Below, one piece after another: positions 34,060 to 47,929 of a stretch of DNA of 64,000 nucleotides; position 1 is the first letter of the stretch; every line of letters begins with the position of its first letter. The DNA is from Parus major (Eukaryota; Chordata; Aves; Passeriformes; Paridae), in the NCBI RefSeq assembly GCF_001522545.3, contig NC_031771.1:32006733-32070732 (forward strand), written 5' to 3'. The position numbers and the translations under genes are program-made. Under the pieces are notes generated by a model. It ran no database searches, was not told the DNA's origin, and saw only the letters and a program-made list of their open reading frames with translations.

Positions 34060-34380
34060 AGTCATAAGAAAATAGGAAGAGGACTGAAATGATCTCTATG
34101 TCACTAGGTTTAGCCTCCTCAGTTTTAAGAAATCATATCAAAAAGCATATTAGAGTCCCTTTTATGGACAGCTTAAGATGCATTTTGAAGTGAGTGATAG
34201 TTCTGCTGCTCACTACTTTTGTTGGAAGGCTCTTACAAAAATGCATTTTACTTTTTAAATGAGGATCCTCTTCCTAATTTTGGCCTAAGTATTTGTGGCA
34301 ATTATGAATCCAGTTGCCTTTTTGCCAGGATTCTTTAGCCTGGATCGATCTCTCCTTGCCTGTTCTCTGCTATCTGATGT
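34060..34380 (-). mobile_element. Ancient CR1/L3-like LINE, 3' portion
   Basis: The sequence from about 34060 (aggactgaaatgatctctatg) to the LTR resembles the reversed 3' end of old CR1-type LINEs. It ends abruptly at the LTR, and I read it as the same copy that resumes at 35433. Divergence is high. Confidence 0.5.
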
Positions 34381-35432
34381 TGTGGTGGGTTGACTCTGGA
34401 TGCCGGGTGCCCACCAAGGTGCTCTAGCACTCCTCTCATCAGGTGGACAGGGAGAGAAAATATAATGAAAAGCTCAGGGGTCAAGATGAGGGCAGGGAGA
34501 GATCAACCGCCAATTAATGTCAAAGACAAAACAGGAGACTTGACTTGGGGAAATTATTTTACTGACAAAAAAATCAGAGTAGAATAATGAGAACTACTAA
34601 GTCTTGAAACACCTCTCCCAAACCCCCCTATCTTCTTGGGCCCACTTTCACTCCCCATTTTCTTTACTTCTCCCCCAAAACAGTGCAGGGGGACAAGGAG
34701 TGAGGGGTGTGGTTACTACTCACATTATTTACCTCCTCTGCTGTGAGATCCCTCCTAGAAGAAGGCCCTCCTTGATCATCTCCAGTGTGAGTTCTTCCCA
34801 TGGACTGCAGTTCTTCATTAACTTCTCCAACATGAATGTCTTCCACAGGGTGCAGTCCTTCAGGAGCAGACTGCTCCAGTGTGGTCCCCCACGGGGTTAA
34901 AAGTCCTCCCAGCAAAACTGCTTCAGTGTGTCCTCTTCTCTCCATGGGTCCACAGGTCCTGACAGAAGCCTGCTTCCCAAGGGACTACAGCCTCCTCTGG
35001 GCATCCCCTTGCTCTGATGTGGGGTTTTCCATGGCCTTGCAAGTGGATTGTTGCTCCACCATGGACCTCCATGGGTTTTAGAGGCCCAGCTGCCTCACCA
35101 ATGCTCTTCATCACTGGTTGCAGAGGAACCTCAGCTCTGGCATCTGGAGCATCTCCACCCCCTCCTTCTCAGTGACCTTGGTGTCTGCAGAGCTGTTGCT
35201 CTCTCTGGCTGCTACTTTTTCTGCAGATTTGTTTTCTTTCCTTTTTAAATCTGTTATCCCAGATGTGTTACCACCATTGCTGATGGGCTTGGCCTTGGCT
35301 AGTGGCCTGTCTGTCTTGGAGTTGGCTGGTCTTGGCTCTGTGTTGGACATGTGAAAGCTTCTGGCAGTCTCTCACAGGAGCCACCCCTGTAACCCTAGAA
35401 GTGTTAAAATCTTGCCCTGCAAGTCCAATGCA
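34381..35432 (-). mobile_element. Solo LTR of an avian endogenous retrovirus, about 1.05 kb
   Basis: The + strand runs from TGTGGTGGGTTGAC to a CA end at 35431-35432, so both LTR ends are intact. Its content (a sequence rich in repeated cttcagtgtg/ctccagtgtgg units) matches a bird LTR type I know from memory, whose sense direction is the - strand here. The five bases before (gatgt) and after (tatgt) agree at four positions, a possible decayed target duplication. No gag, pol or env sequence adjoins, so it is a recombined solo LTR. The reading frames inside are incidental. The family name is not assigned. Confidence 0.75.
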
Positions 35433-36265
35433 TATGTGGTATCATAATTGGCTTACTTTTATTTTTCCCGGTGTAAGTATGTCAGTGTGTCTGTGTTTTC
35501 CATTGGAAGACAGAGAAGCTGTCTATTCCTTTGATTATCTTTGAAGAATTCTCTGCACTTGATCCAGTTTGTATCTTTTTTAACATTGATGTTTTGAAGT
35601 ATAGACTGCATTTCTGCTGCAATGCTTTATACAATAGCATTTATACTTTATTTTTTTTTTATGGAAATAGTCTTCCAAAAGCATCATATGATTTCAGTTG
35701 TCTTTTTCAAAGCTGTATCAAATGGGTGTCTTGGGTGTCCTGTGATGGCCATCCTATTTCTATACTGCCTCCAGTTGTCTGTATTTCGTAGCCTTCAAGT
35801 GCATAACACTGTGTTTTGCAGCATTAAAATTTAATCCAGTTTCTATTGCTTCAGTCCTCAAGGTCATAGAGATCTTTGTGTATGATGTTCTGGTCCTCAG
35901 CCAAGACTGTTGCTGCTTTATAGTTTTACATCAGCAAACAGTAATTAATACATGTATTTTTTTGTGTCCAGGTCATCAGTGAAAATATTAAGAAAAGACT
36001 CATACTCAAATGGATCCTTAAAGATCTCCTTTAAGACTTGCCACTCAAATGAGTAGTTCTACTTTCAGTACATATCACTATGTTCTGTTGAGGCCATTTC
36101 TTACCTACATTGCATTTCTTGTGCTCATTTCCTTCATCATGCCCAAGTAATACTCCATACAGATCAAGCCACTGCTGAAAGTAATTGTGTTCCTTGGAGT
36201 TGTATGCTTATCTTTTCAATACCTTTCTGAAGTACAGATGTAATCTTTTCTAATTCCATTGGTTT
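35433..36265 (-). mobile_element. Ancient CR1/L3-like LINE, body portion
   Basis: The + strand shows reversed LINE reverse transcriptase landmarks: gcattaaaatttaatccag, ggtcatagagatctttgtgt, catcagcaaacagt and ggtcatcagtgaaaatatt. These are typical of old CR1/L3 elements found across amniotes. It is heavily mutated and carries the LTR as a nested insertion. The right boundary is approximate. Confidence 0.65.
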
Positions 36266-38479
36266 TATTTAAAATACTGTAAGTTGTTTAGGGGAAAAAA
36301 TAGGCAAAATCATCTTTTGGTAGAGACCAAGGAGACAGCTAATAGATCCTTTTCTCTCTGTGTGTATCTATCAGTATGAATATGTGAGTACAGAGAATGA
36401 TGGGGGCAGACTTGCATGTTGGAATTGTTGGTGTATTACCCAGAGTCTGAGCTGTCCCCAGCCATGTGTCTGTGCAGCTGTCTTCATCACCATCAGATTC
36501 ACATGACATCTACTCCTTGTTTTCTCAATACTGGTATTTAGGAAAATCATTGTACTTGCATGGCTTTGTGTTATTGAAAACAGAGTACTTTTTCTCTTGG
36601 AATCTGTAATCTTTCCAAATATTTATGTGGGATCACCTAGAGCCTTAAAGTATTATCTTTTAATAGTGTTTGAGTGTAAGAATTATTTTAATGGTACTCC
36701 ATTTCTCTTATCTGTGATACGTTGCCTTAAGTCCATTATGCTCAAGCTCAGTTTCTCCATTCACAAAGGTTTATTATTTTCCCTCCATATAATATGGGAC
36801 TGACTACAAGTGAAAGAGCCAACCATTGTTGGCCTGATCTCAGGAGAATGTTCATAATTAGATAATAACATTGCTTTCTGGGTTTGTCCTCGTTTCACTG
36901 GACATCTCTTCTGGTACAAAGTAGCACCCTGGCATCATGGTAGGCAGCAGTCCAATGGTGTCTTGGTCCTTACCATATGCATCAGTTTTTCACTTAACTT
37001 TCATATACTTAAGTTAATTACTCCCATTCTGTGTGAGCCAATATCATCTTCAGTCAGACGGTGATTCTGAAATCTGATCACCATGTCTTTCCTTCTTAAG
37101 AGAAGTAATTTACATTTAACACAATACTATATTGAAAATATATTTTCTGTCTCACTTATATTCAATAGCAAATCTGTGCTTTTCAAATGGAGATGGAGAG
37201 AAGATCCTATTAACTACTGCAAACCTACAAATGCTTCTGGTAGCAGTGGGGGCAGGCACCATTCATTAACCCACCTGCATTCTAAAAGTTAAGATTAATG
37301 GGAAGTTTGTGCTTGTGCAAAGTTTTATTGACTGGCCTTTGGAGCCAGCTAGACCACCAGCATGGAACCTATAAAAGCCTTTTTCCCCACAGAAGAAAAT
37401 TCCCTATCCTAAAATGGAAATGCTCTGATGTCCATTCACTTTTAGCATTTCTCTATTTATGTCTTGTGTAATCAATCTTATTCAAAAGCTTTCTTTCATA
37501 TTCTAATTATGAAATGCCAAAGGGACCCTCATCTCAGATGAGGTCTTTAAGGGCTACTGATAATGCATATAACCTTTACCAACACCAAGATGTGAGCCCA
37601 AAGTTAGCAGAAAAAGGCAGGAGCTGAAATTAATGTTTTTACCAGTGAGTATAATTAGCCAATAGAGCAGCTTCTGGTAGGAGTAGCTGATCCACAGTCA
37701 TTAAAATGTCAAAGACTTACTGTGTTTTTGTTTGTTTCCTTGTATTTAATGTGAGCCATATGGCAATGAACAATACTTCATTTTGAGTATCCAAGAAGGG
37801 GAACTCTTATTAACAAAAGCTTTATAGTAGCATGTGTGAAAGAGGGCTTTCATTATACTTGTAGGGTTAATTTATATGGGGTAATGTTTGGTCTCAGTTA
37901 ATCCATCTGTCCAACATTTTAACAATATTTTAATGAAACTTTGAGCCAGATGTCAATGTAGAAAGAGTTGCCTATTTTAACCATTGATTTTCAGTAAAGT
38001 ATTAAGGAATGAAAAACCTAAAACCTAACTCTAAAAAAGGGGAATTATAATGATCATCATTGATTTTAACATGGCCAGCATTTGATGGAGCATTTATATT
38101 TCAACAACTGAAGTAGGAGAATAAAAATTGATACATATTCAATATTAATTTTAAGCATGTAAGAGGCAGTTATTGTAAAACCTGCATTTCTCTCATGTGT
38201 AGTGACTCATACTGTTTTATAGTGTTTTATAATACATAACCCCCCCCAAAAAAAAGCCACAAGAAAATGACCTTTGTAAAACATAAATTGTGTCTCAGCT
38301 TCCTTCCTAATTCACAGTAGTCACAAAGCTAGTCCCACATTATGTCATTGCTAAATGGAAACTGAAATGACAATGATCATTTTTAGCCCTTTGACCAAAA
38401 GTTTCCAGAAGATATTAATCTGTGTTCATTGCATACTATTTTTAACTGCATGGTAAATCATTCAATTGATTACTGCTGA
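36266..38479. other. Intergenic, no gene recognised
   Basis: AT-rich sequence without a supportable exon or a recognisable repeat. Confidence 0.6.
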
Positions 38480-38559
38480 TGAAGGATCTTAACAGGACCT
38501 GTACCTCAGTGATCTTTAGAGGTCTCTTCCAGCTCAGGACATTCTATGATTCTATGATG
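38480..38559 (+). mobile_element. CR1 3' terminal fragment
   Basis: The sequence gatctttagaggtctcttcc followed by two ATTCTATG octamers is the CR1 3' end. Less than 100 bases remain. Confidence 0.7.
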
Positions 38560-39210
38560 AGGGCACTACTAGACCTTAATTGTCCTGACCAACCTCCTGT
38601 TGGGTCTCTGTCTGCACCTCTGTCCTCACCTCTGTCCATGGGTCTGGGAGTCTGATTTCAGCTTATCTCAGGTCCCTATCTGAGCTGTATCAGAGGACTG
38701 CTGGTTTCCAGCTCAGCCACAGCCCTTCTTGGCCATGGGCTCTGTTGACCAAGACCCTAACCTGAAGGCTAATTTCATGGCTGCTCTCTTGGTGAGCTTG
38801 GCTGCCATCCATGGGTCTGTCCTGCACTGTTCACCTTGCCTGGGTATTGTGGAGCTGGGCCCTGGCTGGAAAGACACCTGGTCTGCTAGCTGGACATCAT
38901 GCTTGGCTTCCACCTTCCCGTCCCTTAGGGAGCAGCCAGACCTTACTGGACACTTCTGTAACTGTCTACTGAAAGAGATAGAAAAATTTGGATTCAGCTT
39001 CTGTTCCAATGGACAAAGGGATGTTGCTCATAGATGTTTGGATCGTGGGTTAAATCAGTTCTCTGAAATATTAAAAAGAAATCTGAGGCAGAGTAGTTTA
39101 ATTCCAGTAACTAAAAAGATTTTGTTAATTGGTTACATTCATGAGTCTGTGGTTAAGGAGTGGTTACAGAGCTGTGCTTGGCCATGGGCAGCAGAGAATT
39201 GATTCTCTTT
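38560..39210. repeat. Unclassified GC-richer block, possibly an interspersed repeat
   Basis: About 650 bp with clearly higher GC than its surroundings, directly after a CR1 tail. A 157-codon open frame lies on the + strand at 38729-39202 (MAMGSVDQDPNLKANFMAAL and on), but I recognise no protein family and the composition resembles LTR or other repeat sequence more than an exon. No terminal repeats were found. Confidence 0.25.
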
Positions 39211-40559
39211 GGGACTGTAATTAGCAAATTTATAGATAATACTCACATCTATTGCAAAACAAGAAGCTTTTATTGGGCTGTCTTTTCTTAACTTTAGAAT
39301 AGTTAGGTGTCACCTAACTACCTCAAGTGTCTGGGTGGACAATTCCTGCATTCTTGATTTACTGAGTCTTTAAAATGTCACTGCTTTCAGACCTTCAGAT
39401 ACATTCGTGGCCAGATAATGTTTTAGCTTCTGTGGCTTTTGGAGGCATATGACTTTTACTTTTCCTGCGCAGCATTTCTATCCCACCCCCTCTCCTTATT
39501 ATGTGTGTAACATTTTTTGTTATCAGACTGTTACATCTAGCAGTACATGACTCATGGCCCATTGCAGCTCAGTCAAATGTCACTGTTATGAATATATTGC
39601 AAGATGAGGTTGCCTTGCACATCTTTGGTGCAATATTTATTATTCACCGCTTGCTGGAGTGAGTGAAAAGATACCCATGAGGCTGCAAAGACATTTGGAG
39701 CAGGTCTGAGTCTGCCTTTAGTGTGCCTGACTACTGCGCAAGAACAAAAGGCCTATTTTTATACTTGGTAGTCATCGCTTTTATAACTTTAATGTAGTCA
39801 CTACTGGTGACTAAAATGGAAGAGTCAGTGTACTCTGCTTGCAAGATTTTACACACCCAGGGCCTCTGAAGAGCTCATAGATTTTCACACAGGCTAACAA
39901 CCAGTTACATTAAGAACACCTCATCTACTTTGAGAGCAAGAGGGCTGTAGTAGAAGCCCACTGCATTGTCACCCATGGTGCTCTGCCCACCAGTTCTAGT
40001 GTGAAAATTGTGAGCTGGCCCATGTCCATCCCTAGAGCTCTGTGCATTCCCACTGCTCTCCACATAAAGGGCAAATTGCTGACCTTCCCAGTATCTCCTT
40101 TCTCACCTTAATTTTGCTTTAACCCTCATTAATGGCATTTCATTCCTGTTGTCTTGAGTTCTTTTGCTTGTTTACATACTCCTACCTAGGCCCATAAATG
40201 GCTTTCCCCATATTCCCTTGTTCCCACCCTTTTGTGTCTCTCTGTCTATCTTCCTTTGTCAACACTTTGCATTCAGTATCTTCACATCTGTAGCTATCTG
40301 GGAATAGTGGAAGATACCTCAACAGATGCACTTTGATGCCATTCCCTCAGTTCCTCAGATGTTGTACTTTTTCCTCTATTATCTCTCAGTGCCCTTAAGA
40401 CTTACCTTTTTCTAAGGCAATCCACTTGAAACAAAACCTGTTTTCTTATGGTCTCAAAACACTATTATTAATTAATTATTAAGTAAAATTGTGGAGGCAC
40501 TGAAGCTTTCTTAAGAAAAATCTCTATGTATAATATCAGACTGGATAATCTGTGATGTG
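39211..40559. other. Intergenic, no gene recognised
   Basis: Nothing identified beyond T/C-rich stretches around 40200-40270. Confidence 0.6.
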
Positions 40560-41467
40560 CTAGTTTATTGATGATCTGGATGAAGGGATTGGGTTTACCA
40601 GTAGAAAATTTGCAGATGACACCAAGTTGGGTGTGAGTGTTGATCTGTTGTAGGAGGCTCTGCAGAGGTATCTGGACAGGCTGGATAGATGAGCTTGATC
40701 CAACAAGTTCTGAGTCCTGCACTTTGGTCACAACAAGCCCCATGAAGCACTACAGGTTGGGGACAGAGTGGCTGGACAGTGCCCAGGCAGAAAGGGAACT
40801 GTGGGTACTGGTTGACAGTGACTGAACATGAGCCTGAAGGGTGTCCACAAGGCCAAGAAGGCCGATGGTATGCTGGCCTCTATCAGTAATAGTGTGGCCA
40901 GCAGGATCAGGGCAGGGATTCTTCCCCTCTACTTCACACTGGTGGGGCCACACCTTGAGTACTGTGTCCAGTTCTGGGCCCCCCAACTTAGGAAGGACAT
41001 TGAGGTGCTGGACTATGTCTAGAGAAGGGCAATGGAGCTGGTGTAGGGTCTGGAGCACAAGTCCTGTGAGGAGCAGCTGAGGGATCTGGGGTTATTTAGC
41101 CTGGAGGAGATTCAGGAAACCTTATCACACTCTACAAGTACCTACAAGAAGGTTGTAGCTGGGGGGAGGGGGGATGCAGAGTGGTCAGCCTCTTCTCCCA
41201 GGCACCCAGTTACAGTACAAGAGGACACAGTCTTAACCTGCACCAGGGGAGGTTTTGACCGGGCATTAGGAAGAAGTTCTTCAAGAAAGAGTGATTGGAC
41301 ATTGGAATGGGCTGCCCAGGGAGATGGTGGAGTCACGACCCCTGGGAGTGTTGAAGAAAAGACTGGATGTGGTCTAGTTGACAAGGTAATGTTAGGTCAT
41401 AGGTTGGACTTGATGACCTCAAAGATCTTTTCAACCTAGTTGATTCTGTCATTCTGTGATTCTGTGA
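40560..41467 (+). mobile_element. CR1 LINE, 5'-truncated, about 0.9 kb
   Basis: It starts within the reverse transcriptase domain, with the catalytic FADD box visible as RKFADDTKL near 40603-40630. It continues through the thumb region ([20 protein letters not shown] near 40898-40960) and ends with three octamer units, ATTCTGTC then ATTCTGTG twice. Multiple stops show it is inactive. Confidence 0.92.
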
Positions 41468-44400
41468 GGATAAATAGGATCTGCTCTTGGTTTTCATGGA
41501 GTTGAGTTTCTTCTAGACAGGCTTAGCCTGACCACCTTTGTATAGTCAAGGAAATCCCATGTGCAATTTGTCGTGAGCAATATGATTAAAATGTACCTTT
41601 TTAAAAGGTGTCAAGAATGTTTGATATGGTAGCATTTGACCTGTGCCTGTTTGTGTAGGCTCACTCATTTAGCAGAGCTCCACAATAGCTGTGATATTCC
41701 AGCAGGTTTTTTCCTGGATATCACAGTGAAAAAGCTCAATATTAAAGCAGGGGAAGGAAAACAACATAGAAAAACAACATAGAAAAATTAAAATTATTTA
41801 CAAGACAAGTGATTCAAATTGTTGGAGCAGTCACCATACACATTTAATCCCTGCTTAAAAGTCTTCTTCTACTTCTAAAAAAGTAAAACTGCATAATATT
41901 GATTTCCTATTTTCTTTTTGGTCTGGCATTTATTAATTTCTACTGCAGGAGGTGCAAATTCCCTTAAAATAGTATTTGCTGAAAATACATTACTACAGCA
42001 CAAACAAGTATTTTGAATCCATTGCTCCTAGTTAACTGGTGTTCTTTGCTAAGCCATGAAATTATCTAATTGATTCTTCAGTGAGGCTGATGTGAATTAG
42101 GACTACCTCTGCAGAAATAAGTAGAAGAATAGGAAGATAAGAGCATGAAAAATAAAGCTCAACATCTCTGGAGGGAGGTGACATTTTTGTCTTAGAAGAC
42201 TGTCAGCTCTTACAGTATTTATGACTGATTCTCAGAAGACAAATGTCTAAAATTAAATGCTTCAGATTTGCAAGTGACAAATGAGTCATGGGTAGATGCA
42301 GAGAAAAGCAGGAAAACCAACAGTGACAGAATGTGGGTGTTAAGAATAATAAAAAATAAATCTGAGATCTGATAACTGAATATTCATAACTAATCTCATT
42401 ATGTTTCAAATTTTTAGAAAGATCCTATTTGAATTCCATTAGCTAGTTTTTCAACATCAGCAATCCCAAATAAATTGAATAATTCGTTATCCAAAAATAG
42501 AAAAATATTCAACTTCAAACCTGAAAATCTATAGCACATGTGAAAATCAATAATTAAAAAAAATATTTTACTTTTTGGAATGAGATCTTGTGTGTTTCTC
42601 AATTGTAATGGGTTCTGATTGTCCATGACTTTATAGCCATTTTTTTAAAAGAATTAAAAATAGTTTAATGGAGTGCATCAGTTCTTCATTATTTGTCCCA
42701 GAGCCTTAGTTTGATCTTCACAGTACTCTCCATAAGATCAGCTTATCCAGATATCTGGTTGCTTAGTCTGATACTAAGGTGATAACAATAAAATTAGTCA
42801 TGTGAAACCATGGAATCATATTCCAGGGTATATTTCCTCTCCTGGAAAGGCTGTGTGTACTGGCAGGCATGTCTCTAGGGAATCATCAAAGAGGATGCAG
42901 ATGGGAGGGATGATGGCAGCCATCTTTGCAAAGATGTCACTCCCTGAGGTGAGAAAATGAAACACATGAACAAAGCAATTTCTACATGAATGCATCTTAC
43001 TGCCCTGCAGTCAGGTTCACTTTTCCTTTCAGTCTTGAAAGATGTGCTTAATGAAATAGCAGATAATAGCATCTATGTATTTAGTGGCTGATAAACTGAG
43101 AACACATTTCACAAATTCAGAATACATTTTTAAAGAAATTAAGTTTGAAAACTGGTCATCATACCAACATAGAAAAAAAAAAATCATACTTCATCTTCTA
43201 ATGACAAAGGAGAAAATAGACTCTGCTGTTAAACTTTAGTTTTTGATTACGGATGAAATATCTTTGTCATTGTAGTTTCATGGGTGCTTTGCTAATTGTC
43301 ACTAAATATTCTGACCCTGTTTTACGCAGGAATGCACAATTCCTAAACTTCAGGTGTTAAATGCTCTTTAAGAAAAAGTATACCTTCTTTGTTACCAGGT
43401 TTTCTGAGACAAGAAAACTTTATTTTCTAGATGTAATGTGAAAAGGAAGGAAAATGCCTCCAAAGAGGGGAACTTACTATATCCAGTAAATCTATGCCTG
43501 GCCTTCTGTTGTGACCTCTCTATGCTGCAGTGAGCAGTTCTCAAACTAATTGAGACCAACCTGAGTCAGGAGGATTCCTCTGGAATAGATCCAACACCAG
43601 GCACTCTGCCCCCTGCTTCGCCCCTCTGATCTTTTCCCATACTAGTTAGTGATTGCAGCCCACTTGAATTGTGATCATTTTTGTGGAGAATACGAGAACT
43701 CTCATCTTAGCCCTTAGTAAAGGTGATTAAAAGAAAAGGGTGAAATGCAAATGGTGCAATGAAATTAAAGAACGAGATACCATCAGGTGATTAAGTAAAG
43801 AAGTGTGTCCAGTGTGAAAGAGATGCTTGAAGACCTACTCACAGAGGGTCTCCTTCTTGCCTGCATCCCTGGAATTCAAGGCTGACTCCAATAAAGACCA
43901 GTAGCACCACCACTGAAAAGCCACAGGACTTGATGACTCAGTGGCTGCTACTTAATTTTCTTGGTTTAACAGTAGTATGAGTGCTCTGCATCTGTAGGTG
44001 GGTCAGTTCTTTTTCTCTCTGCCAGCCTTTTCTGCTGCAATTTCTTTGATGGCTCTACTCGGAGGGACTTTTCTACTTTGAGGGGTTTTTTTTCTTAGGG
44101 TTCTTTCTTCCTCCCCCTTATTACCCTGTTGTAGAAACTTTCATGCTCTTTTCAGGCTGCATTGAGTAAAGGTGCTGCTTCAAAAGATAATATCAAGGAG
44201 TTAGTTTTTTAATATTTTTAAAATAAGAATTTTCTTGGAGCAATCCTTGGAGAGTTTGAAGCTGAAATATGTTTCCTCACTGAAGGAGATTGCCCTTCTA
44301 TTGTGTGAGCATAGGCTTAGGTATGTGTGCTTCTTACTGTTCCAGCCTAAAGCTGCCAGTTCTGGCCTGCTGGTAGGAAGATGGTGTTGGTGTTGAATTA

Positions 44401-47400
44401 TTTTGGTGGTTTTATTTTGGGTTTGGTTTTTTTGTTTTTTTTTCACTTGAGCACTGAAGGTCTTTGGTTTACTGTCTCTTCCTCATTTAAAAGAGAGGTG
44501 GCTCTGGTTGATTGAAGACCTGGGAAGAAATCAAATTAATTCACAGGCCATAGAAATTTAGTGTTCTGTTCATTAGCACTAAAACCACTGGGAAAACAAA
44601 CTAAACAAGCAGCCAGCTGGAAGGAGGTGCACAAGCACATCAAGATAGATGTGACTGTAAACTGATGACTACTATCAGTTTCATCAGGGAATTAAAATAA
44701 TGTTTAAAGTTACAGTGCTTCTGAAGTATTTTCCACTGGGCTTCTTTAAGTTATTCCAAACCAAAACACATATCATCTGAAGAACAGAGGGTGATAATTC
44801 TTTAAGCAATGTTGCTGGAGGATTGGACTAGTCCAGGAGGAAAGGACCCACAACTTCTCAGTTTGACCTTGCTTCTCCTTTATAATCTCCCAATGCCACC
44901 TGCAATGTAAAAGCATCTTGTACACTTCACAGACTCTTCTGTTAATGTAGGTGCTCTCATATTCATATTTGTACTTAATTATTGAGGACTTGATCCTTCA
45001 GTCTTTGCAGGAATAAAACTGTGTTTGTTTTAGCTGCAATACTGAGACAAAAGATATGATCAATCTTGTCATCAGACCACTGCCTGTAATTGTAGTGAAG
45101 CATATTTAATGCTAAGTTCACCTTGTAGCCTTTAGGCTTGGTGGTACACCTAAACCAGTCCTTTCTTCAGACCAAAACTTCTAAACTCCCATATAATTTG
45201 CTTGCTGACTGTTTCCTTCTCTTCCATTTCTTTTATCCTACTGTGATTGGGTCAAACAGCAAAACCATGGGTGTGCCTTATAGGCAGAATTAAGAATTTC
45301 AGAGAGCTAATCAAGTTTGATTTTCCTCTAATGAATACAAGAGTTGTAATTTAGATCTAGGCACGATGTCAGTTAGTTCTTTATCAAATGAGTGAACAGG
45401 GCCTGGTCCTTCAAAGAAAGTTTTAAGAGCTTGGCAAACTCCAGTACTGAGGCTTTTGATCTCTATTAGAGGTTGGCCAAGTCTGTAAAGTTGCCAGTTT
45501 AATGACGTAAGATCCTTTTCAGTCTTATGCTACCACCTTGGTAAAATGCAAATCTTCAGTCTAACTTTGGCCCATTGGTAGGTATCTAGCATCCTTTCAC
45601 AGTAAGTTCCTTGCTTTTATTTCTGTTTGGGTAAAAATACAATTAATCAGTTGGGAATTTACTTTCTTTTTGTTTGATTGTATATGTCCTTATTCTGTCA
45701 CAAGTCAGAGACAACAGCTCAGTGTTCCACTCTGAGTGGAACATATATTTGATGTCACTTAGTATTCCTCTTCCTGATATAAGGTACAAATCCATAAAAC
45801 ATCTCATCATCTTTGCCAATAGCCAGACATTTTTTGTTCTGATACATATTTTTACAGAGTAGGTGTTCAGTGCTGCACAGAATACACCAGATGAGACTTT
45901 ATTGTTTACAAAAGGTGTTGTCTCCAGTTTTTTTAAATGCAGTTTATCTGGCTTTCTGTAATAACATGCAGGTTTCTTTGGATACAGTTAAATTGTACAG
46001 ATGGCTTTTATATTTCTCTTAAGTGTGTATGATCTTCAATATGCATAATAAGTACTCAGTTATACTATCATGATGCTCTGAGGTTTTTGGCACTTTACAA
46101 CAATCTTCTCTGGACAATGCAAACTCAGATAACTTGGAACAATATAACATTTTTCCACCTTAATTTTTTTTTTTTTTTTAATACAGCACGATCCCTCTGG
46201 TAATTCAGCAATATTATATATAAACTGTTTCTACATTCTCACATACACTGTTTGGGCTTGATGACTCACTGGTTTTGAACTACTAATTTTATTTTTCTTT
46301 CATATTCCTTTTTCTGAGACTACCTCTTTTTTTTTCATTCTGTTTCAGGTCAGTGGTTTTCTAGTGCCTGGCATGTGGATATTTTTTATTATACATTTGA
46401 ATAATTTAATGAATGCCAGATTCATGTTGGAGCGTGAAGAGACAAAATACAAACTCATAGCTTCTAGCAATGTCCTAGTCTGTGTTTGCAGAGGTGTGTT
46501 TCTGTGGTTTTGAAATTCTGAAAGGAAGCTCATAAAAACTGTCAGACAGGATTCCATTGTAGATTTTATATGGGAAAGCCTCTTAAAATTTAATTTGGGT
46601 GATCTGGATAGAATTTAATCATCTGGAAAAAATAATAGGTAAGAGTTTAAAAATGCCAATAAATATTATCTGTTAGTGTGTCAAATATTTCTACAGCCAG
46701 TCATGACAAAACACAAAGACAATTATTTAAGATATTGCCTTAAAATGTACCCACTCAGAATAAGCTTCTGTCCCTGAAACACTCATCTAATAGTCTAAAG
46801 GAATATTAAAACTATCTTCAGGATTACCCTGAAGTATTGACACTATGAACTGAAGGAAAAATATTATTTGACTTTGGGAATAATTCAGTTTGGCCAACAA
46901 AATGGGAAGAAAAGTTTTGAAATAATCACAAGATTATATTCAGGAGGGCTAGAGACTCTGAGTGTCTATTATGCTTCAGTAGACTAGTGAATCAAAAATA
47001 ATAAAAAAATAGCCCAGATTTATAGCTTGGACAGTATATTAACAACAAAAAAGTATTCAATAACAGTGATGGGTTTATATAATTATGTGGAACAAGTTGT
47101 AACCTGGTTGTATTTTGTATTGATTTGGGTTTGTCTTTGGCTGTTGTGAAAAAATGGAATCTCTCTGTAAAACTTGCTTTCTCAAGGAGCTGGAGATGCA
47201 ATACATTACCATTACCTGTCACTTTCTGATTTTCTTAACTCATGAGTTAATATAACAGAAGCAACTGTTTATTTCACACTTCATAAAGTCGAAAAAATCC
47301 AATTGTCTATACACTTATAAACAAGAAAAATTATTTAAATGGCACATAGAAAGTATTTACCATAAATGCTCTTATTATTAATGGATTGTTCTAAGTGCAA

Positions 47401-47929
47401 TTTTGGAACAATAACTTTTGATATGTAATCTAAGAAGTATCTAAACTGAGCAAAAGAACAGATTATTAGCTTGCTGCTTCAGCTGTCCTACTAGAATATC
47501 TTATTTTATTTATAAATTTATTTTATTTTAGAATATTTTATTATAGTTAGAATATTTTTTACCAAATATAGATTAAAGATGAGAAATATATATAATTTTT
47601 TTCTTCCAAAGACAACCAGAGCTTTTATTGGTAAAAAAACACAGAGAATCTGAGTAACTTTTTATCCTATATAAATAACTGTAGCCTGTAATTAATTTTC
47701 TTTTTCGAACTCTGCCATTAAGCATTGCAATATATATCCCTGCTCTGTATATCCTATAGAGTGATGTAGGTTGGGTTTGAGTGATTTATTTTTGTGCATT
47801 TAATTTCCACTTTTGTTAACCTACAACACTCTTGGCAAGAAAAATTAATTATTTATGTAAGGAAAAATATATTTTTGGAGAAAAATTTTATTCTGTTCCA
47901 GAAATTATGATTCCTTCTTTTTCCACTGT
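41468..47929. other. Intergenic, no gene recognised
   Basis: About 6.5 kb of AT-rich sequence. A short tandem (acaacatagaaaa, two copies) is at about 41761-41788. A block at 43480-43960 of mixed composition with an AATAAA in an actccaataaagacc context could be part of an old LTR, but I could not confirm it. A T run is at about 46160-46180. Confidence 0.55.

Noticed and set aside
34604..35544. A chain of 60-100 codon frames on both strands
   Set aside because: They lie inside a solo LTR, which is noncoding.
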